From Flavobacteriales bacterium (GTDB lineage: Bacteria > Bacteroidota > Bacteroidia > Flavobacteriales_D > Sanyastnellaceae): a stretch of 35,303 nucleotides of DNA. This document shows, piece after piece, positions 32,657 through 35,303 of this stretch. The notes beneath the pieces are model-generated. The model did not search any database. It worked only from the letters and a program-made list of their open reading frames with translations, and was not told the DNA's origin. Within the stretch, counting starts at the first letter, position 1. Each line of letters starts with the position of its first letter. The DNA lies in contig JAGQVX010000026.1 of NCBI GenBank assembly GCA_020437755.1, forward strand, positions 1-35,303. The letters run 5' to 3'. The position numbers and the translations under genes were made by a program.

Positions 32657-34831
32657 ATGAATCAACCCATCCTATCCCGAACGGTTATCGTGCTCGTTGT
32701 ATTCGCTTTAGCATTTGGCGGATGCCAAAATCCTAAAGGTAAAATTAAACTTGCCGATAAATATTTCTCAGAATTCGAATTCCTGAAATCTGCCGAAATC
32801 TTTGAAGACGTCCTCAAAAAGGATCCTCAAAACGTGTATGCGCTGCGCCAGGCTTCCGAAGCCCGCACTTTGCTGGGCGATTACGACATGGCGGCTGAAC
32901 ACCTCAAGGTGCTATCGCAACAGAGCGAAGCGAAACCCGAAGATTTGATCAAGTATGCGGAGGTTCTTAAGATGAATCAGCGCTACGAAGAGGCGATCAA
33001 CGTGTATGCCGAATACGTGGTAAACAACCCCACCGATGAAGTGGTAAAAAACTACGTGAGTGACAGCCAATGGCTGGAAAAAATCATGCGCGACTCGTCG
33101 AGTTATAGTCTGGTGAACAGTCCCATCAATACCTCAGGATCCGACTTCGGTCTGACGTTCGTGGACGATGGCTTCTTGTTCTCATCATCGCGCGCAGAAG
33201 GAAAAGGTAAACGAAAAATCTACGCCTGGAATGACCAGTCATACCTCAATCTGTACCACGCCGAAGTAGGTGTGGATAGCGCCCTTGCCAATCCGCGCGT
33301 GCTGAAAAACAAAGCAAATACTCGTTTTCACGAAGGAACGGCCACTTATGATTCAACCAATCACCGGCTGTATTTCACCCGAAACTACTTCAGTAAAGGG
33401 AAGCAGAAAAAGAGTAGTGAAGGTAATCTGAATCTCGCCATCTTCGAAGCCGATTTTGCCGGAGGTGAGGTAGGAACTCAACGTGAATTTTCATTCAACA
33501 ATCCCGAGTACTCCGTGGGCCACCCCACGTTGAGTTCAGACGGGAATACTATGTACTTCGTATCCGACAATCCCCGCGGCGTGGGAGGTTCCGACCTGTA
33601 TGTGGTGCATCGTGAATCCACCGGTTGGTCCAAGCCTGAGTTGCTCTCATCGCAAATCAATACCACCGGCAATGAGATGTTCCCCTTCCTCATGAACGAT
33701 TCTATATTGTACTTCTCCAGCGACCGTCTTCCGGGATTGGGAGGATTGGATGTTTTTGAAGCCAACCTGGCTGCAAATCCGGTAGAGGTGCGCAATTTGG
33801 GGTATCCCATCAACACGCCTTATGACGACTTCGGGTTGATTATGTACAACCATCAAATGAGTGGCTACTTCTCCAGCAATCGCCCCGGCGGACAAGGAGA
33901 CGACGACATTTACCGGTTCAGTATTTCCCGTCCGTCAACCGTGATCATCAGCGGTAGAGTCGTGGACGTAGAAAGTCTTGAACCACTGCCCAATGCTATT
34001 GTTTACGTCACCAACGAAGACGGTTCCATGCTGGAAGTGGCTCGCACCGATGAAAACGGTAACTACTCATTCGAAACCGACCATCAGCGTGTCGTACCTG
34101 TACGAGCCGAAAAAGAGGGCTATATGCCTACCCGACTCGGAATCGTTACCAATGAGTACTCGAAATACGTGGACAACGTAGAAGTGGCGCTTATGCAATA
34201 CGATCATATGGTAGAAGGTGTAGTACGCGATGCTGAAAATGGAAATCCCGTTGAAGATGCTACTCTCACCCTTATCGATGAAAGCGAGCGTATTCAGGAC
34301 AAGACCATTACCGGAGAAGACGGTAAATACCAGTTTGGATTGCAAGATGATCAAACCTATACCGTTGAGCTCACTAAATTCGGCTATCCCGATCAGGAGA
34401 TTGTTGTGGATACGCGCGAATTGGAGGACTCTACCATTACTTCCGATTTCCGACTCTTTGAGTTGAAGGAAGGAGCCGTTGTGCGTCTCGACAATATCTA
34501 CTACGACTACAACAAGAGTGATATTCGTGCCGATGCCGGGCGTGAATTGGATAAGCTCGTGAAAATCATGAAGGACAATCCAACCATGAAGATCGAGCTG
34601 AGCTCTCACACTGACTCCCGCGGAGATGGTTGGTACAACCAGAAACTCAGTCAGGCGCGTGCCAAGGCAGCCAAAGATTACCTCGTAGCGCATGGCATTG
34701 CCTCATCCCGCGTAGTGGGTAAAGGCTATGGCGAGAAAAAGATTATGAACAAGTGCAAGGAAGGCGTGGAATGTTCCGAAGAAGAACATCAGCTTAATCG
34801 TAGAACAGAGTTTAAGATTCTGGACGTTTAA
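32657..34831 (+). CDS. PorE-like OmpA-family lipoprotein (TPR, PD40 propeller, two carboxypeptidase-regulatory-like domains, OmpA)
   Basis: A 724-residue protein with the domain order of PorE-type T9SS accessory proteins. The lipoprotein signal is LALAFGG with lipidated Cys23 approximately (FGGCQNP). TPR helices span about 30-130, and a PD40/WD40-like propeller about 155-425 shows the recurrent GHPTLSSDGNTMYFVSDNP and YFSSDRLPGLGGLDVF. Two carboxypeptidase-regulatory-like beta domains start near 429 and 517. A C-terminal OmpA domain starts near 608 with YYDYNKSDIRADAGREL, SSHTDSRGDGWYNQKLSQAR and QLNRRTEFKIL, which bind peptidoglycan. It would tether the outer membrane secretion or adhesin complex to the cell wall. 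It is 18 bases after the PorP/SprF gene in a three-gene operon with the adhesin. No clear terminator follows. Confidence 0.9.
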   Translation: MNQPILSRTVIVLVVFALAFGGCQNPKGKIKLADKYFSEFEFLKSAEIFEDVLKKDPQNVYALRQASEARTLLGDYDMAAEHLKVLSQQSEAKPEDLIKYAEVLKMNQRYEEAINVYAEYVVNNPTDEVVKNYVSDSQWLEKIMRDSSSYSLVNSPINTSGSDFGLTFVDDGFLFSSSRAEGKGKRKIYAWNDQSYLNLYHAEVGVDSALANPRVLKNKANTRFHEGTATYDSTNHRLYFTRNYFSKGKQKKSSEGNLNLAIFEADFAGGEVGTQREFSFNNPEYSVGHPTLSSDGNTMYFVSDNPRGVGGSDLYVVHRESTGWSKPELLSSQINTTGNEMFPFLMNDSILYFSSDRLPGLGGLDVFEANLAANPVEVRNLGYPINTPYDDFGLIMYNHQMSGYFSSNRPGGQGDDDIYRFSISRPSTVIISGRVVDVESLEPLPNAIVYVTNEDGSMLEVARTDENGNYSFETDHQRVVPVRAEKEGYMPTRLGIVTNEYSKYVDNVEVALMQYDHMVEGVVRDAENGNPVEDATLTLIDESERIQDKTITGEDGKYQFGLQDDQTYTVELTKFGYPDQEIVVDTRELEDSTITSDFRLFELKEGAVVRLDNIYYDYNKSDIRADAGRELDKLVKIMKDNPTMKIELSSHTDSRGDGWYNQKLSQARAKAAKDYLVAHGIASSRVVGKGYGEKKIMNKCKEGVECSEEEHQLNRRTEFKILDV

Positions 34832-34952
34832 TACACGCCATTTCGACTTGTGCAGAATGAAAGCGAAACGGGGAGAAAATTCACAATGAAAAATTTAGAG
34901 TGATTCCGTGTTTGTTTCAATCATTGCCAATGACGAAACATGAAATAAAAGC
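34832..34952. other. gene-free stretch before the repeat cluster
   Basis: No reading frame with gene-like features and no clear terminator was found after the OmpA-family gene. A weak inverted repeat (TGTTTC at 34913-34918, GAAACA at 34935-34940) is present. Bases around 34844-34880 contain TTTCGACT and GCGAAACG, which may be a decayed copy of the repeat that follows. Together with the repeat cluster this makes a 472-base region without genes. Confidence 0.4.
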
Positions 34953-35303
34953 GGTCGTTGAGCGCAGTCGAAACGAGAAGGATTTGTGGTGGAGCCTTCC
35001 CTCTAAAATTCGGCTTCGACTCCGCTCAGCCACCGGCTAGATTTGGAGGGACCGGTTAGATCAGGAAGAACCGGTAAGTTGAGAACATGTTAAAGAGGGA
35101 TACACTGGTGAATAAAGAATAACCGGTCGTTGAGCGCAGTCGAAACGAGCATAATGCGTGGTGCAGCTTTCTACGATAATTTGGCTTCGACTCCGCTCAG
35201 CCAGCGGTTAGATTAGGAGGAACCGGTAAATTCAGAACCTGTAAAAGAGGGATAAACCGGTGAATAAAGAATAACCGGTCGTTGAGCGCAGTCGAAACGA
35301 GTA
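34953..35303. repeat. tandem composite intergenic repeat, two full units and the start of a third
   Basis: Unit 1 is 34953-35124 (172 bp), unit 2 is 35125-35276 (152 bp), and a third begins at 35277 and runs off the window. Each unit opens with GGTCGTTGAGCGCAGTCGAA and then ACGAG (34953-34977, 35125-35149, 35277-35301). A partly complementary segment beginning GGCTTCGACTCCGCTCAGCC lies 58-59 bases later (35012-35036, 35183-35207). Several ACCGGT hexamers follow and the unit ends in GAATAAAGAATAACC. The TTCGACTNCGCTCA core resembles intergenic repeats common in Bacteroidota and other bacteria. No open frame was found in it. Confidence 0.85.
35033..35070. repeat. two 19-bp subrepeats nested in unit 1 of the intergenic repeat
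   Basis: CCGGCTAGATTTGGAGGGA (35033-35051) and CCGGTTAGATCAGGAAGAA (35052-35070) are adjacent copies. Unit 2 has one copy (35204-35222). The extra 19-bp copy accounts for 19 of the 20 bases by which unit 1 is longer; the other base lies between the first and second conserved segments. Confidence 0.75.

Noticed and set aside
34953-35303. CRISPR array
   Set aside because: Only two or three units at 152-172 bp are present. The sequence between conserved segments is itself conserved, and no cas gene is nearby.

Overview
The window reads as chromosomal DNA of a marine-type Bacteroidota, most likely a Flavobacteriales or Cryomorphaceae-like lineage. I infer this from several type IX secretion (T9SS) cargo proteins of both sorting classes, a PorP/SprF plus OmpA/TPR (PorE-like) pair, TAnnTTTG-type -7 boxes with very short leaders, weak or absent Shine-Dalgarno sequences, and moderate G+C content. 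No tRNA, rRNA, CRISPR array, insertion sequence or phage gene was seen.

Layout. (1) 1-7006, plus strand: a TetR-family regulator, a TolC-like outer membrane channel, a lipoprotein membrane-fusion adaptor and a 1209-residue RND pump form a tripartite efflux operon. It ends at a strong hairpin shared with the convergent gene. (2) 7065-10166, minus strand: an acetyl-CoA hydrolase/transferase-family CoA-transferase with its own -7 box, then a translationally coupled pair made of a 150-residue T9SS type A protein and a collagen-like surface protein. (3) 10184-11983, minus strand: a compact, AT-rich three-gene cassette of a TIGR04255-like protein and two unrecognised proteins. It looks acquired and is the best candidate here for an undescribed system. 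(4) 12166-15257, minus strand: an S41-family peptidase, a membrane sensor histidine kinase whose best start is TTG, and a GNAT acetyltransferase. (5) 15351-21218, minus strand: a 1080-residue T9SS type A protein with three long repeats, then a LuxR-type response regulator and a TPR-containing HisKA_2-type histidine kinase, the last two overlapping by 4 bases. (6) 21497-34831, plus strand: a 3397-residue T9SS type B protein (IgGFc-binding-like N-terminus, 31 tandem modules of about 88 residues with two invariant cysteines, gliding-motility C-terminal domain), then a PorP/SprF-like protein and a PorE-like OmpA protein. (7) 34832-35303: no gene. The right half is a nested tandem repeat that runs off the window.

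How it fits together. Two almost identical 18-bp dyads (TTCACCC-N4-GGGTGAA) lie upstream of the kinase/response-regulator operon and upstream of the triple-repeat T9SS gene. The first also sits in the control region shared with the giant adhesin. This suggests a local circuit in which the two-component system controls itself and its secreted neighbours. The adhesin, PorP/SprF and PorE-like genes look like one secretion and anchoring locus. Start positions were moved inward for five genes where the longest reading frame begins at TTG or GTG and an internal codon fits a signal peptide, homologue start or regulatory site better.
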